Made by a program: the position numbers and the translations under genes. Positions 20,216-29,789 of a stretch of DNA of 64,000 bases are shown in pieces. This DNA is from Gemmatimonadota bacterium (lineage in GTDB: Bacteria > Gemmatimonadota > Gemmatimonadetes > Gemmatimonadales > GWC2-71-9), in the NCBI GenBank assembly GCA_016874005.1, contig VGVQ01000013.1:1-64000 (forward strand), written 5' to 3'. The notes under the pieces are model-generated. The model was not told the DNA's origin and made no database searches. It saw only the letters and a list, made by a program, of their open reading frames with translations. Numbering within the stretch: the first letter of the stretch is position 1; every line of letters starts with the position of its first letter.

Positions 20216-21469
20216 TCAGTTTTCCAGCGCCGAGTAGACCACCCGTTGGAAGTCGTGCTCGAGTGGATTGGCCCGGCCGGGCACCAGCTGTGTCCACACC
20301 ATGGCGACCAGTCCCGCTTTGGGGTCGATCCAGAAGAAGGTGCCGGCGTAGCCCCACCAGCGGTAAATGCCCGGTGAGCCCGGCAGGCCCGACTTGGCCG
20401 AGTCGACCAGCACCGCGCCGCCCAGCCCATGGCCGTAGCCCTCATGCCCCACGATCGGATCGTTGAGCGGCGTGAGCGCCGGCGGCAGCTGATTTCGCAT
20501 CATCCGCTCGACGCTCTCGCGTCCGAGGATACGCCGCCCCTCGAACTCTCCCCCGTTCAGGAGCATCTGGGTAAATCGGAAGTAATCGCTCGGTGTCGAC
20601 AGCAGGCCCCCACCGCCCGACAGGTACTGCGCGGAGGGCTCGTATTGGTCGTCGAACTCGGTCGAGGCAACGAGTCCCGCGGGGCCGGCGAGGTAGAGGG
20701 TGGGGATCCGGCCGGTCATCCATGGTTGCCGCCGGAACGCGGTCTCCTTCATTCCGAGCGGCTCGAACAATTCGTCGGCGAGGAACCGATCGAGCGGGCG
20801 TCCCGACGCGGCTTCGATCACCGCGCCGAGGACGTCGGTCGCGAGGCTGTAGTTCCAACGCGTCCCCGGCGAAAAGAGCAGCGGAAGCGCCGCGATCGAA
20901 TCGGCGAACGCCACCGTACTGATCCGCGATCCCAGGGCGGTGACCCGGTTGTACATCGAGTCGACCGGCGTGTTGCCGAAGAAGCCGTAGCTGAGTCCGG
21001 CCGTGTGGGTCAGCAAGTCGGAGATGGTAGGCAGCCGATCGGCGGTTCGAAGGACCGGGGCGGACGCCGAGCCGCCATCGAAGACCCGAGCGGTGCCGAA
21101 CGCCGGGAGATACTTCGCCACCGGATCATCCAGCCCGAGCTTGCCCTGATCGGCCAACCGGAGGATGCCGGCCGCCACGATGGGTTTGGTCATCGAGAAG
21201 ATCCGGAACACCTGATCGGTTCGAAGGGGCGTCTTCGATCCGAGATCCTGGTATCCCACGGCCTCGAGGTGACCGATCGTTCCTCCCCGTGCTACCAAGG
21301 CGACCGCGCCGGCTATCTGACCCGAATCGACGTACCGCTGGAGCAGGGGCGCGATCCGGGCGAGTCCGTCCGCCGACAAGCCGGCCGCTCCAACTCCCGA
21401 TGACCCCTCCCGCCTGCAGGCGGCGGCGATGGCCAGGGCCAAGCCCGCGAGTAATAACCGGTACCGCAT
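20216..21469 (-). CDS. Lipoprotein serine hydrolase, beta-lactamase class C / esterase family
   Basis: 417 residues. The N-terminus MRYRLLLAGLALAIAAAC is a lipoprotein signal with the lipobox cysteine at 18. Active-site motifs are SMTK (SxxK, near residue 98), the Tyr motif in WNYSLATD and a late GYAGTFFW replacing the usual HxG/KTG. These fit EstB-like esterases and D-aminopeptidases rather than true AmpC. ATG 21469 gives the lipoprotein signal; the upstream extension of the frame is not protein-like. It is cotranscribed with the CocE gene 1 bp downstream. Confidence 0.85.
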   Translation of the reverse strand: MRYRLLLAGLALAIAAACRREGSSGVGAAGLSADGLARIAPLLQRYVDSGQIAGAVALVARGGTIGHLEAVGYQDLGSKTPLRTDQVFRIFSMTKPIVAAGILRLADQGKLGLDDPVAKYLPAFGTARVFDGGSASAPVLRTADRLPTISDLLTHTAGLSYGFFGNTPVDSMYNRVTALGSRISTVAFADSIAALPLLFSPGTRWNYSLATDVLGAVIEAASGRPLDRFLADELFEPLGMKETAFRRQPWMTGRIPTLYLAGPAGLVASTEFDDQYEPSAQYLSGGGGLLSTPSDYFRFTQMLLNGGEFEGRRILGRESVERMMRNQLPPALTPLNDPIVGHEGYGHGLGGAVLVDSAKSGLPGSPGIYRWWGYAGTFFWIDPKAGLVAMVWTQLVPGRANPLEHDFQRVVYSALEN

Positions 21470-21735
21470 CGAATCCCATTCCAAGGGTGCCGAAGCTGAG
21501 GTGTGGCGCCTGCGCCAGGGCCCGAACCGCTGCGGCACCTGGGCAAGGCTGAGATCATCCGGCCGCGAGACGGCCGCTGACGAGGTTCGTGCCGACAAAT
21601 GTGAAGTGACGGGCCCTCGCTGTCAAATGCAGACCAGAGGCCGGCCGGCCGGGCCCTTCGATGGGACCTCGGTGACATACTTGGCGCGGGCAGGGTCTCC
21701 ACCGGGCAAGGGTCGCCCGCAAAAAGGAAGACGAG

Positions 21736-22194
21736 ATGCGAATCGGTCCGCTGTTGACCACGTTTGTTGCCGCCGGCATGGTGAGTTGCGGCAGTGGGCT
21801 CGTCTGCGCCTGCTCCGAGCCGGGTGGGCGCTTGATCCTGCACGGGTCGGTAACGACGCCGACCGCCGGCTCCGTCGCGGGGGCGACGGTCGACGTCGCC
21901 TTGGGCATGCCGTCTCCCGTCACCTCGTCGGCCAACGATTGCGCGTTTCCCTCACCTCGCTCGATCGAGGACCCACCCCGGGCTACGGTCGACGCCGCTG
22001 GCGGCTATCGGGTCGTGCTGCTGGCGACCGCGCGGGAGCGGCGCTGTCTGAAGGTCCGGGCTGACGCGGCCACGATCGGAACGGCGGCATGGGTTGGCAT
22101 CGCCACCTTTCCGCGGCCGGGCCAGACCGATTCGATCAGGCTCGACATCGTCATCGGCGGCCCCGCGCCGGAAGCCTCCGGCCTTCGACGATGA
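21736..22194 (+). CDS. Small secreted lipoprotein with a transthyretin/carboxypeptidase-regulatory-like fold
   Basis: 152 residues. The start is supported by AAAAAGGAAG upstream. The signal ends in VAAGMVSC, a likely lipobox with Cys 18. The mature part has the pattern of a one-domain beta-sandwich: RLILHGSVTTPTAGSVAGATVDVAL resembles the start of carboxypeptidase-regulatory repeats (G-V-x-D-x-x-G-x-P-x-x-G-A-x-V), and later GGYRVVLLA resembles their DG-Y strand. Five cysteines are present in the precursor. No enzymatic motif is seen. It would sit in the envelope, bound to lipid. Confidence 0.65.
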   Translation: MRIGPLLTTFVAAGMVSCGSGLVCACSEPGGRLILHGSVTTPTAGSVAGATVDVALGMPSPVTSSANDCAFPSPRSIEDPPRATVDAAGGYRVVLLATARERRCLKVRADAATIGTAAWVGIATFPRPGQTDSIRLDIVIGGPAPEASGLRR

Positions 22195-22200
22195 CGTTCG

Positions 22201-22222
22201 GGTGATGGCGCGGTGATGGCGC
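22201..22222. repeat. Tandem 11-bp direct repeat
   Basis: GGTGATGGCGC occurs twice in succession (22201-22211 and 22212-22222), between the stop of the lipoprotein gene and the CFI-box gene. Function unknown; it may be simple slippage. Confidence 0.6.
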
Positions 22223-22252
22223 TCGGGTAGGTTGCCCTCGCGACCGCAATCG

Positions 22253-22264
22253 GTGTCGCGACAC
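22253..22264. promoter_or_regulatory. 12-bp perfect palindrome upstream of the CFI-box gene
   Basis: GTGTCGCGACAC is self-complementary and lies 17 bp before the ATG at 22282. It could be an operator or chance in GC-rich DNA. Confidence 0.25.
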
Positions 22265-22281
22265 TCGACGGGGGCAACTTC

Positions 22282-23436
22282 ATGCCATACAGCGTTCCGA
22301 TCTCGGGGCTCGACCTTGCCGGCAATCTCGGCGACGTCCGGGTCACCGCGGGTTTTGCGCACACCACCGTGGGTCCGGGCGGCGGAGAACAGCGCCAGCC
22401 CGCCGTGACCCAGGACATTCCGGGGCCCACCTTCGGGGGCGGCACCGCGGTGACCTTCTCGTATCAAGGCAACTTGGCGCCGCCGCCAAGCCCCACCTGG
22501 GACATTGTTCTCTCGATCCAAGAGGTGGCCGGCATCAACTCCGGGCGGGGTTGGTTGTTCCGGAGCGAACGGCTCCAGACCGAGCCGCCATCCGACCCAC
22601 TCGAGGTGATCATCGCGCCGGAGCAGACCATCGGACCGGCGGACCTTGCCGCCGCGGTCGGCAGCCTCCCGATGGTCTCCGGCAACACCACGATCACCGG
22701 TCTCACCCTCACCATTGTCGGGACCGATATCGCCCTGACCGCCACCGGCAGCGATACCTCCCTGCCCGCAGGAGTCACCTTCACCTACTCCGCCATTCTC
22801 CGGTTGATCCCCAACGGGGATCATCGCACGGCCGATCAGCCGTTCGACCTGTCGCTCGACGGTCCATCGCTGACGTTCACCGCCGGAGTGGGGACGGGCT
22901 TCATCACCGCCATCTTGAACCTGGTGTCGGGGATGATCCTCAACGAGGTGACTCCCCGGTTGACCGCGACGGTCCGCGGTCGCCTCAACGCGGGGGTCCT
23001 GGCCGCGGTCGCCACCAGGCTCAACCGCGGGGTCCCGGCCGCGATGCCGGCCGGCGTCGTCCTCTCGATCAGGAGGCTGCGGGCCACGACGGGATCCACG
23101 GCGGCCGGGCCCGCAACCATGATCGGGGTGTTCGCGGCGTTAGGCGGGTTTGGCGGAGTGCTCAACAAGTTCCCCCCGCTCGGCGGGCAGACCAGGCCCT
23201 GCTTCATTGCCACGGCCGCCGCCGGACCGGATGCGCCGGAAGTGACGATTCTCCGCCGCTGGCGCGACGAACGGCTTCGCGCATCGATGGTCGGGTCGGC
23301 GCTGGTGCGAGTCTACCAGTCGATCTCGCCCCCGGTGGCGCGCGCCATCGCCGGGAGGCCGCACTGGCGCCGCTGGGTGAGGAAGCTCCTGGTTGGGCCG
23401 GCCGCCCGCTGGGCCGAGGCCCGGCTCCGTCGTTGA
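22282..23436 (+). CDS. Unknown protein with a CFI-box C-terminal domain
   Basis: 384 residues. Residues 1-190 are beta-rich, full of Thr/Gly/Val, with no recognised domain. Residues 190-285 include hydrophobic stretches. From about residue 310 the protein ends CFIATAAAGPDAPEV, then LRRWRDERLRASMVGSALV and VYQSISPPVARAIAG. That is the CFI-box C-terminal domain (usual opening CFIATAAYG), found at the ends of many envelope proteins in diverse bacteria and thought to be a sorting or anchoring signal. There is no N-terminal signal peptide at the ATG; GGGGG 8 bp before it is an acceptable ribosome site. Leu-Gly at 23140 uses TTA-GGC. Confidence 0.7.
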   Translation: MPYSVPISGLDLAGNLGDVRVTAGFAHTTVGPGGGEQRQPAVTQDIPGPTFGGGTAVTFSYQGNLAPPPSPTWDIVLSIQEVAGINSGRGWLFRSERLQTEPPSDPLEVIIAPEQTIGPADLAAAVGSLPMVSGNTTITGLTLTIVGTDIALTATGSDTSLPAGVTFTYSAILRLIPNGDHRTADQPFDLSLDGPSLTFTAGVGTGFITAILNLVSGMILNEVTPRLTATVRGRLNAGVLAAVATRLNRGVPAAMPAGVVLSIRRLRATTGSTAAGPATMIGVFAALGGFGGVLNKFPPLGGQTRPCFIATAAAGPDAPEVTILRRWRDERLRASMVGSALVRVYQSISPPVARAIAGRPHWRRWVRKLLVGPAARWAEARLRR

Positions 23437-23543
23437 ACGTCGGCCTGCTCGGGCGGTTGGCGGCCGGCGAGAATTCGGGCTGGCGCAGTTGCCGGACCGA
23501 TCTTTGGCCGCCAATTTCTCTGGAGACCTTCCCTGGAGCGCCG

Positions 23544-24986
23544 ATGGATATCGCACGGCTCACCTTGCTCGGGTTCGCGGTGGCACTCGCTCATCCGGTG
23601 GCCGCGCGGGGTCAGTCGGTGGCCTCCTTGCCGGAGGCCGAGCGGGCTTTCGTGGCGATCGACGAACCCACCGTCGCCTTGACCCACGTCACCTTGATCG
23701 ACGGAACCGGCTCGCCGCCCCGGAGCCACCAAACCATTCTCCTCGAGCGGGGTCGGGTTGCCTGGGTCGGGCCCGTCCAAGAAGCGGCCATTCCTCCGGG
23801 GACGCGGGTCCTCGATCTCTCCGGGCACACCGTCATCCCGGGGATGGTCGGCCTCCACAACCACACCTTCTATGGCGGGGCCCAGTGGCCCTACGTCCAC
23901 CAGCCCGTCAGCGCGCCGCGACTCTATCTGGCCAGCGGAGTCACCACGATCCGGACGACCGGGAGCAACGCTCCCTACCAGGATCTGATCCTCAAGCGCG
24001 CCATCGACCAGGGTGAGGTGGTCGGCCCACGGATGTACGTCACCGGGCCCTACCTCAACGGTCCCGGCGGCAACCACGGCATCATGCATGAGGTCACCAG
24101 TCCCCAGGCGGCCCGTCGGGTCACGGCGTACTGGGCGGCCGAAGGTGCCAGTTGGATCAAGGTCTACGACCGGATCAGTCGCGCCGAGCTGGCCGCGGTG
24201 GTCGAAGAGGCCCATCGTCACGGCGTCAAGGTCACCGGCCATCTCTGCTCGATCGGCTATCGCGAAGCGGTTGCCCTCGGGATGGACGCCGTCGAACACG
24301 GTCTCTACGCCAATCAGGAGTACGATCCCGCCAAGCGACCCGACGAGTGCCCCGGCGTCAAGATGAGCGTTTTCGAGTCGCTCGACTTGGGCGGTGAGGC
24401 GGTTCGGGCCACCTTTCGCGAGATGATCGCCAAGAAGGTCGGGATGACCTCGACCGTCGCGATCTTCGAGGGCCTCATGGCCGGCCGCCCGCCGCTCGAG
24501 CAACGGACGCTCGACGCGCTCTACCCGCCGGCCAAGGACGCCTACCTGGCGGCCCGGGCGATGCTGGCCACCCCAGCCGCGAAGTCAGTGGTGGTCACCG
24601 ACCAGGCCTTCAAGGTGCTGCTCGGGTACGAACGGGAGTTCGTCCGTGCCGGCGGGTTGTTGGCCGCCGGGGTCGACCCGACCGGGGTGGGCGGAGTGCT
24701 GCCCGGCTTCGGCGATCAGCGCAACTACGAGCTGTTCCTCGAGGCCGGGTTCAGTCCCGCCGAGGCGGTGAAGATTCTCACCGCCAACGGCGCCACCATG
24801 CTGGGCGCCGACGGCGAGTTCGGGACCGTCACCGCCGGGAAGAGCGCGGACCTGGTGGTGATTCGGGGCGACATCGTGACTCGCCCGGCCGAGATCCGCA
24901 ACGTGACGTTGGTGTTTCGCGGTGGGATCGGCTTCGACTCGACCAAGCTGATCGAGTCGGTCAGAGGCATGGTGGGGCTGCGGTAG
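23544..24986 (+). CDS. Exported amidohydrolase (imidazolonepropionase/prolidase-like)
   Basis: 480 residues. A signal peptide (MDIARLTLLGFAVALAHPVAARGQ) is followed by the urease-fold amidohydrolase domain: a TLIDGTGSPP beta-strand, DLSGHTVIPGMVGLHNH (metal-binding HXH), the WIKVYD region where the bridging lysine is expected, VTGHL, DAVEHGLYA and a late GVDPTG with the catalytic Asp. The C-terminus EFGTVTAGKSADLVVIRGD is typical. Such exported enzymes hydrolyse cyclic amides or dipeptides; the substrate is unknown. GGAG precedes ATG 23544. The much longer upstream frame is the shifted CFI-box gene. Confidence 0.88.
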   Translation: MDIARLTLLGFAVALAHPVAARGQSVASLPEAERAFVAIDEPTVALTHVTLIDGTGSPPRSHQTILLERGRVAWVGPVQEAAIPPGTRVLDLSGHTVIPGMVGLHNHTFYGGAQWPYVHQPVSAPRLYLASGVTTIRTTGSNAPYQDLILKRAIDQGEVVGPRMYVTGPYLNGPGGNHGIMHEVTSPQAARRVTAYWAAEGASWIKVYDRISRAELAAVVEEAHRHGVKVTGHLCSIGYREAVALGMDAVEHGLYANQEYDPAKRPDECPGVKMSVFESLDLGGEAVRATFREMIAKKVGMTSTVAIFEGLMAGRPPLEQRTLDALYPPAKDAYLAARAMLATPAAKSVVVTDQAFKVLLGYEREFVRAGGLLAAGVDPTGVGGVLPGFGDQRNYELFLEAGFSPAEAVKILTANGATMLGADGEFGTVTAGKSADLVVIRGDIVTRPAEIRNVTLVFRGGIGFDSTKLIESVRGMVGLR

Positions 24987-25016
24987 TCGGGCTTGCCGGA
25001 CCAATCGGCCGATGGC

Positions 25017-25538
25017 CTAACGAAGGACGACCCCGACCTGGATCCCGGGTAGCACCTGCGGGCTCCGAAAGATGGCGTTGATGGCGAGGATGGTCCCCAG
25101 AACCTGAACCGAGGTCCGCGGCCCGAGTCGGCGTTCGAAGCCGGCCAGTGGCCCAGCCCCGACCCCCAGGTAGGGATCGTCACCCTCGTCGTCGCCGCCG
25201 TAAAACGCGGTGATTCGAAGCCCGACCACCGGGGCCACCGGCCGGGTACCCGACCAGGTTTTCCGAAGGTCGAGATGAATCGCGCCATGGTCCCGCACCT
25301 CCGGGTACCGGACGTACCGGAATCCCACCCCCACACCGATTCCAGATCCAAACCGGAACTCGGGGGTGATCTCTCCGCCGAGCCCGACGTCGTTCGTCGA
25401 GGCTAGCTGGGTCAGTGAGCCGAAGGCGCCGGCCGAGATCGCCAGGCGCAACCCCCGGGCGGTTTGAGCCTGGGCCTGAGTCGACGACCCGGCCTGGAAG
25501 GCCGCGACCACCAGCAAGAACGTCAGTTGTCTCCTCAC
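25017..25538 (-). CDS. Outer-membrane beta-barrel-like protein
   Basis: 173 residues. GTG 25538 gives a signal peptide, RRQLTFLLVVAAFQAGSSTQAQAQ. The mature part shows alternating hydrophobic strands ending in aromatic residues (GEITPEFRFGSGIGVGVGFRYVRY, TRPVAPVVGLRITAFYGG, PYLGVGAGPLAGFERRLG, GIQVGVVLR), as in small 8-stranded outer-membrane barrels. No named family is recognised. The stop TAG is part of CGTTAGGC (25015-25022). Confidence 0.6.
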   Translation of the reverse strand: MRRQLTFLLVVAAFQAGSSTQAQAQTARGLRLAISAGAFGSLTQLASTNDVGLGGEITPEFRFGSGIGVGVGFRYVRYPEVRDHGAIHLDLRKTWSGTRPVAPVVGLRITAFYGGDDEGDDPYLGVGAGPLAGFERRLGPRTSVQVLGTILAINAIFRSPQVLPGIQVGVVLR

Positions 25539-25796
25539 GGGAACAGCGCCTCGGTTGGTTTGGCGACCAGCTTGCTCGGCCGGCGTGACTGGGGTGTGAC
25601 CCGTGGGCAGGCCGGCGTCTTGGCTGGCCGGTCGTGGCTGGGCTCCGTGCCTGGCTCGGGTAGCATGAGCGAGGTGCCGGCCACACCATGGCGATGGCGG
25701 TGCCTCGCTCGCTTCCGGGCCAAGCTCGCGTCGCCATCCAGCTCGGCTTCGCCAGCGAGCGACGCCCCCCCGTGAGCGCGGCACCCAGGCGTGGGC

Positions 25797-26306
25797 TCAG
25801 GAGCCTCCGGCGCCGGGCAGGGTCAATCGAGTGAACACCCCTGGACGTCGCGAGGCCAGGTACGCGGCACCCACTACCACTGCCGCCGAGTTGGCGACCA
25901 CGATCGACCACCACGGCAGCAGCGGCCTGATCGAGGTGCTGAGCCAACCCACGGCAAGGATGGTGACCACGAAGCCCGCCAAGATCACCCCGAGCACGGC
26001 CCGAGCCTGGCTCGGGTTGCGCTCGCCGTGCCCGACCAGCCGAACGACGACGAGGCCGATGATCAGCGACAAGGCCAGGTGGAGGGCGTTGTACTGCATC
26101 ACCGCGCCGCCGTCGAGCGCCACCGGGTACTGCAGGACCATCGGGTCGCGGAGGCCCCGAAACACGGCCCGACCGAGCAAGTTCACGGTGAACAGCGCAC
26201 CGCGAGCCGCCAGGAAGTCGAACAAGGTGTAGCATGCGGCCACCGAGGCGAACGCCAGGACGCCGACCACCAAGCCGTCGTGAGTATCACGTTGGGGTTC
26301 TGGCAC
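25797..26306 (-). CDS. Small integral membrane protein of unknown function
   Basis: 169 residues with four predicted membrane segments: LVVGVLAFASVAACYTLFDFL, ALHLALSLIIGLVVVRLVG, VLGVILAGFVVTILAVGWL and WWSIVVANSAAVVVGAAYLA. GTG 26306 is chosen because a strong AGGAGG (26317-26312) lies 5 bp upstream. There is no recognised family. It is flanked by intergenic stretches of about 250 bp on both sides, so it is probably transcribed alone. Confidence 0.65.
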   Translation of the reverse strand: MPEPQRDTHDGLVVGVLAFASVAACYTLFDFLAARGALFTVNLLGRAVFRGLRDPMVLQYPVALDGGAVMQYNALHLALSLIIGLVVVRLVGHGERNPSQARAVLGVILAGFVVTILAVGWLSTSIRPLLPWWSIVVANSAAVVVGAAYLASRRPGVFTRLTLPGAGGS

Positions 26307-26535
26307 CCGATCCTCCTTCGCGTTTCGATCCAACGACCTGTGGGGTGAGGTAACGATCGCGCCCGCCGGCCGAAATGTATGTGGATCCGGTTAACCCGAC
26401 ATGAAGATGCTTTTCAGCAGGCCTCGGGAGGACTCCAACTAACGATTCTGGCCTTGCGCAACGAGACCCCCAAACCTAGCGTCGAGCGGCCGCCACGATT
26501 CCTAACGTCGAACCACCTCGCTACGGAGTGATACC

Positions 26536-26970
26536 GTGGGCTCTCTACGATCGCTCGGCGCGCTGGCTGCACTCATCGCGGTCAGTGGCCGCGGCAACGC
26601 CCCCACGCCAAGCGCCACCAACGAAACCGCGCGCTGACGGCCCCGCCCCAGGTCCCACCGCCGATCACTCAACCCGCCCGGCAACCGTCGTGGTGAATCT
26701 CGAGGTCAGCGAGAAGACCATGCCGATCGCGGACGGTGTCGACTACACCTTCTGGACCTTCGGTGGCACGGTCCCGGGCTCTTTCATCCGGGTCCGCCAA
26801 GGGGACGTGGTCGAGTTCCACCTGAACAGCCACCCGAACAACGCCAACCCGCGCAGCATCGACTTGCGCGCCGTCACCGGCCCCGGGGGCGGCGCCAGCA
26901 GCTCGGTGGTCCTCTTGCTCGGATTCCCTTCGGCCGCGGCGCCAGCTCCCGACCGACCCGGGAGAGCCTA
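26536..26970 (+). pseudogene. nirK: Decayed copper nitrite reductase (nirK) N-terminal remnant
   Basis: The middle section encodes [19 protein letters not shown] followed by [34 protein letters not shown] and VTGPGGGAS, a very close match to the first cupredoxin domain of NirK (nitrite to NO, periplasm). The copper-ligand segment, usually MPHNxDxHA, reads NPRSIDLRA, so both ligand histidines are Arg. A signal-like sequence is readable from GTG 26536 ([17 protein letters not shown]) in another frame that hits TGA at 26635. At least two frameshifts separate it from the cupredoxin frame. Homology stops at about 26910 and domain 2 is absent; the kinase gene's stop lies at 26968. The gene is clearly inactive. 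Confidence 0.8.
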
Positions 26971-29595
26971 ACGTTGTCGGCCGAGATCGACCCCCCAGAT
27001 CGACCCCGCGAACTGGCCAACCGTGAACAGGACCGATTGGCCGTCGGTGGCATAGTCATCGCGAAACGAGGGTCGCCGGGGGTCGTCGAACCGGGCCACC
27101 TCGGTCACCCGGCCATCGACCATGTCTACCCGCCAGATCGAGCCGGTGCCGCCCGGCCCAACGGACCGGGCCAGCAAGGCCGGTTCGAATGGGACCCACT
27201 GAGGCCTGGTCAGCCGGGCCCCGCCGGTTTGGGCCGGCCCGGCCAGCGGCCGGCTCTCCCCTCCCTCGGGCGCGATCAGGCGAATCGTTCCCTCGGGATC
27301 GGCGAAGGCGATCCAACGGCCGTCGCTCGACCAGGTCGCCGCTGTGCCGGGTTCCGGGGTCAGAAGCCTGGGTTCGCCCCACGAGGAGTCGGGTTGCCGC
27401 TCGATGACGAATAGACGGTCGCGGAGCGCGCCGTCGCGGCGGTAGAAGACCAACCGGTTGCCGTCCGGCGACCAATGAGGCTGTTGGTCCTGGAGCGAAT
27501 CGGAAGTGATCCGTTGCACGTTGGAGCCGGTCGCCCGCATGAGGTACAGGTGGCGGACGCCCCGATCGAGGCCGTAGTAGGCGAGCTCCCTGCCGTTGGG
27601 CGACCAGGTCGGCCCGAATTGATCGGCCGAGTCGCGGGTGATCTGAAGGGGCCGTCCGGAATTGGGCCCCAGAACGAAGACGTCCTGGTTGCCTTCTCGG
27701 TTGGAGTCGTAGGCGATCCACCCCGAGCCGGGGAGCACGTCGACATCCTCGACGACCTGATCGCCCGCGGTGATCGGCTCCGCGTCCGCCATGGTCGCCG
27801 GCCGGCCGCTCCCGATCGGGAGACGCCACAGGTTCGAGGTATGCTCCAGCACCGCGACGACCAAGCCCGCGCCGTCGGCCGAGCGGCGCGCCGAATGGGG
27901 ATTGAGACCGGTGGTGAGGTGGGTCGGCTCTCCCCGGGGGCGACCGGTCCGGCTCACCGACTGGGCGTAGAGATCGCGGACGCCACCGCGATCGGCGACG
28001 TACACCACGGTGCGGTCGTCCCACCAGACCGGTGCCGCGGCGAGGGTGCTCCCGTCGGTCACGTCCACTGGCGATCCGCCGCCAACCTCGACCACCCTGA
28101 CGGTGGAGGTGGCGATGTTGCCGAGCAAACCTTCGCCGAGCGAGAACTCCCGGTTGCCGGCGACGTAGGCCAGCCGCCGGCCATCCGGCGACCAGGCCAG
28201 CGAGTGGGCCGTGCCGTCGGTGACCAGCACCGTGGCCGCGCCTCCGCCGAGGGGCCGGACTACGATCTCGGCGCCCTGGGTGTAGCCGATCGCCTGGCCG
28301 TCTGGACTCGGAGCCGGGCTCTCGGCGGGGAGCGTGGCCGAGCCGTCGACGATCGTCGAGGCGGCCCCGCCTAACGCGGGGACTCGGTAAATCGAGCCGC
28401 CCGACTGAAAGATCAGGCTGCTCCCATCGGGGAGCCACTGCGGCAGCCGGTGGTTACCCTCCACGTCTCTGGCTACCTCGATGGGGTCGCCGCCCGCGAG
28501 CTGTCGAACGAGCAGCCGGAGACCGCCGTTCGGTCCCGATACGTAGGCGAGAAGCCGGCCGTCCGGCGAGAGGGCAGGGTCCAGCTCCAACTCCGCCCCG
28601 GTGCCAAGCCGGCGGGTGGCGGTGACCGCGAGCGCCGGCTCGCCCCCGCGAGCCGCGACGAACCACCCGCTGGCGGCGAGGACCCCGGCAGCGACCACTC
28701 CCAACGCGAGCCGCCCCCGGGGCAGCGGCGCGGTGCCGATCGGGGTGGCGGCGCCGCTCGGGGTAACCATCGGCTCGAGCGCCTGGTGAAGCGCCTCCGC
28801 GCTGGGCCAACGATCCTCACGACGTTTGGCCAAACACCGGGTGACCGTTGCCGCCAGAGCCCGAGGCACGTCGAGCCGAAGCTCGTCGAGCGGCGGCGCC
28901 GTCTCGGTCAGCTGGGCGGCGAGCGTCGTGGCCGGCGAGTCGCGGATGAACGGATGGTGGCCCGCCAGCATCTCGTGCGCCACGATGCCGAGGGCATAGA
29001 CGTCGACCCGGCCGTCGACATCCGGATCGGCGGAGGCCTGTTCGGGCGCCATGTACGCCGGGGTGCCCAACGCCAAGCCGGCCGTGGTGTGCCGGTGATC
29101 TCCCGCGAAGACACCTCTAGCCACCCCGAAATCGGCCAGCAGGGCGTGCCGGCCCGAGAGCAGAATGTTCTCCGGCTTGAGGTCACGATGGACGACCCCC
29201 GCCTCGTGGGCGTAACGGAGGGCGTCGGCGATCTCGACGAGGATCCGGACCGCCTCGGGCACCGGCAGCCGCCCAACCCGAGTCAGCCGTTCGCGGAGGG
29301 ACTCTCCTTGGACGAACGGCATCACGTAGAAAGGGGAGTCGCCGATTCGACCCGAATCGAGGAGCGGAAGGATGTTCGGGTGCTGCAGGGTCGCCAGGAT
29401 GGCGATCTCGTTGCCGAACCGATCGAGGACCCCGGCCCGGGTCAGGTCCGACCGAAACACCTTGATCGCCACGGTCCGCTGATGACGGATATCCTCGGCC
29501 CTGAACACGTAGGCCATTCCGCCGTGCCCCGCGATTTCGATCAAGCGGTATCGATCGTTGACGGTCGACCCGAGAAGGGTGCCGGGTTCGGTCAT
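26968..29595 (-). CDS. Ser/Thr protein kinase with TolB-like (PD40) beta-propeller
   Basis: 875 residues. The N-terminal PknB-type kinase occupies residues 15-275: glycine loop [21 protein letters not shown] lysine, [13 protein letters not shown] catalytic loop, LADFGVARG, and [10 protein letters not shown]. One membrane segment at about 295-315 ([19 protein letters not shown]) leads to a periplasmic six-bladed propeller with repeated [35 protein letters not shown] and [11 protein letters not shown] motifs. The domain order (cytosolic kinase, one membrane pass, external propeller) implies sensing outside and phosphorylating inside. ATG 29595 is chosen because it begins the conserved domain. 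It diverges from an ADOP permease, a common neighbour in Gemmatimonadota and Acidobacteriota. Confidence 0.93.
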   Translation of the reverse strand: MTEPGTLLGSTVNDRYRLIEIAGHGGMAYVFRAEDIRHQRTVAIKVFRSDLTRAGVLDRFGNEIAILATLQHPNILPLLDSGRIGDSPFYVMPFVQGESLRERLTRVGRLPVPEAVRILVEIADALRYAHEAGVVHRDLKPENILLSGRHALLADFGVARGVFAGDHRHTTAGLALGTPAYMAPEQASADPDVDGRVDVYALGIVAHEMLAGHHPFIRDSPATTLAAQLTETAPPLDELRLDVPRALAATVTRCLAKRREDRWPSAEALHQALEPMVTPSGAATPIGTAPLPRGRLALGVVAAGVLAASGWFVAARGGEPALAVTATRRLGTGAELELDPALSPDGRLLAYVSGPNGGLRLLVRQLAGGDPIEVARDVEGNHRLPQWLPDGSSLIFQSGGSIYRVPALGGAASTIVDGSATLPAESPAPSPDGQAIGYTQGAEIVVRPLGGGAATVLVTDGTAHSLAWSPDGRRLAYVAGNREFSLGEGLLGNIATSTVRVVEVGGGSPVDVTDGSTLAAAPVWWDDRTVVYVADRGGVRDLYAQSVSRTGRPRGEPTHLTTGLNPHSARRSADGAGLVVAVLEHTSNLWRLPIGSGRPATMADAEPITAGDQVVEDVDVLPGSGWIAYDSNREGNQDVFVLGPNSGRPLQITRDSADQFGPTWSPNGRELAYYGLDRGVRHLYLMRATGSNVQRITSDSLQDQQPHWSPDGNRLVFYRRDGALRDRLFVIERQPDSSWGEPRLLTPEPGTAATWSSDGRWIAFADPEGTIRLIAPEGGESRPLAGPAQTGGARLTRPQWVPFEPALLARSVGPGGTGSIWRVDMVDGRVTEVARFDDPRRPSFRDDYATDGQSVLFTVGQFAGSIWGVDLGRQR

Positions 29596-29789
29596 CAGCG
29601 TGCTCGTTTTTTGTCGATGCCGGGGCCGGCGTCCATCGCGCACCCGGCCTGGGTTCTTCCCTTAGACGCGAGTGGCGATGGAATAGTTGCAGCGCCGCGC
29701 AACCCTTTGCCGGCGGGAAACATCCAACGACCGAGATCCGTCGTAGCGTGACGAAATCCGAGCAGGCCAGTTCCCCAGTTGGAGTGAAC

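Noticed and set aside
18436-20466. 676-codon open frame antisense to the CocE gene
   Set aside because: Low-complexity charged translation, no domain; the minus strand carries intact S15 motifs.
21486-21539. Nested inverted repeats (GGTGCCG...CGGCACC around TGGCGC-CT-GCGCCA) upstream of the serine hydrolase lipoprotein gene
   Set aside because: Stems are short and GC-only; no known RNA motif matches and such pairs are expected at this composition. Worth only a covariance check.
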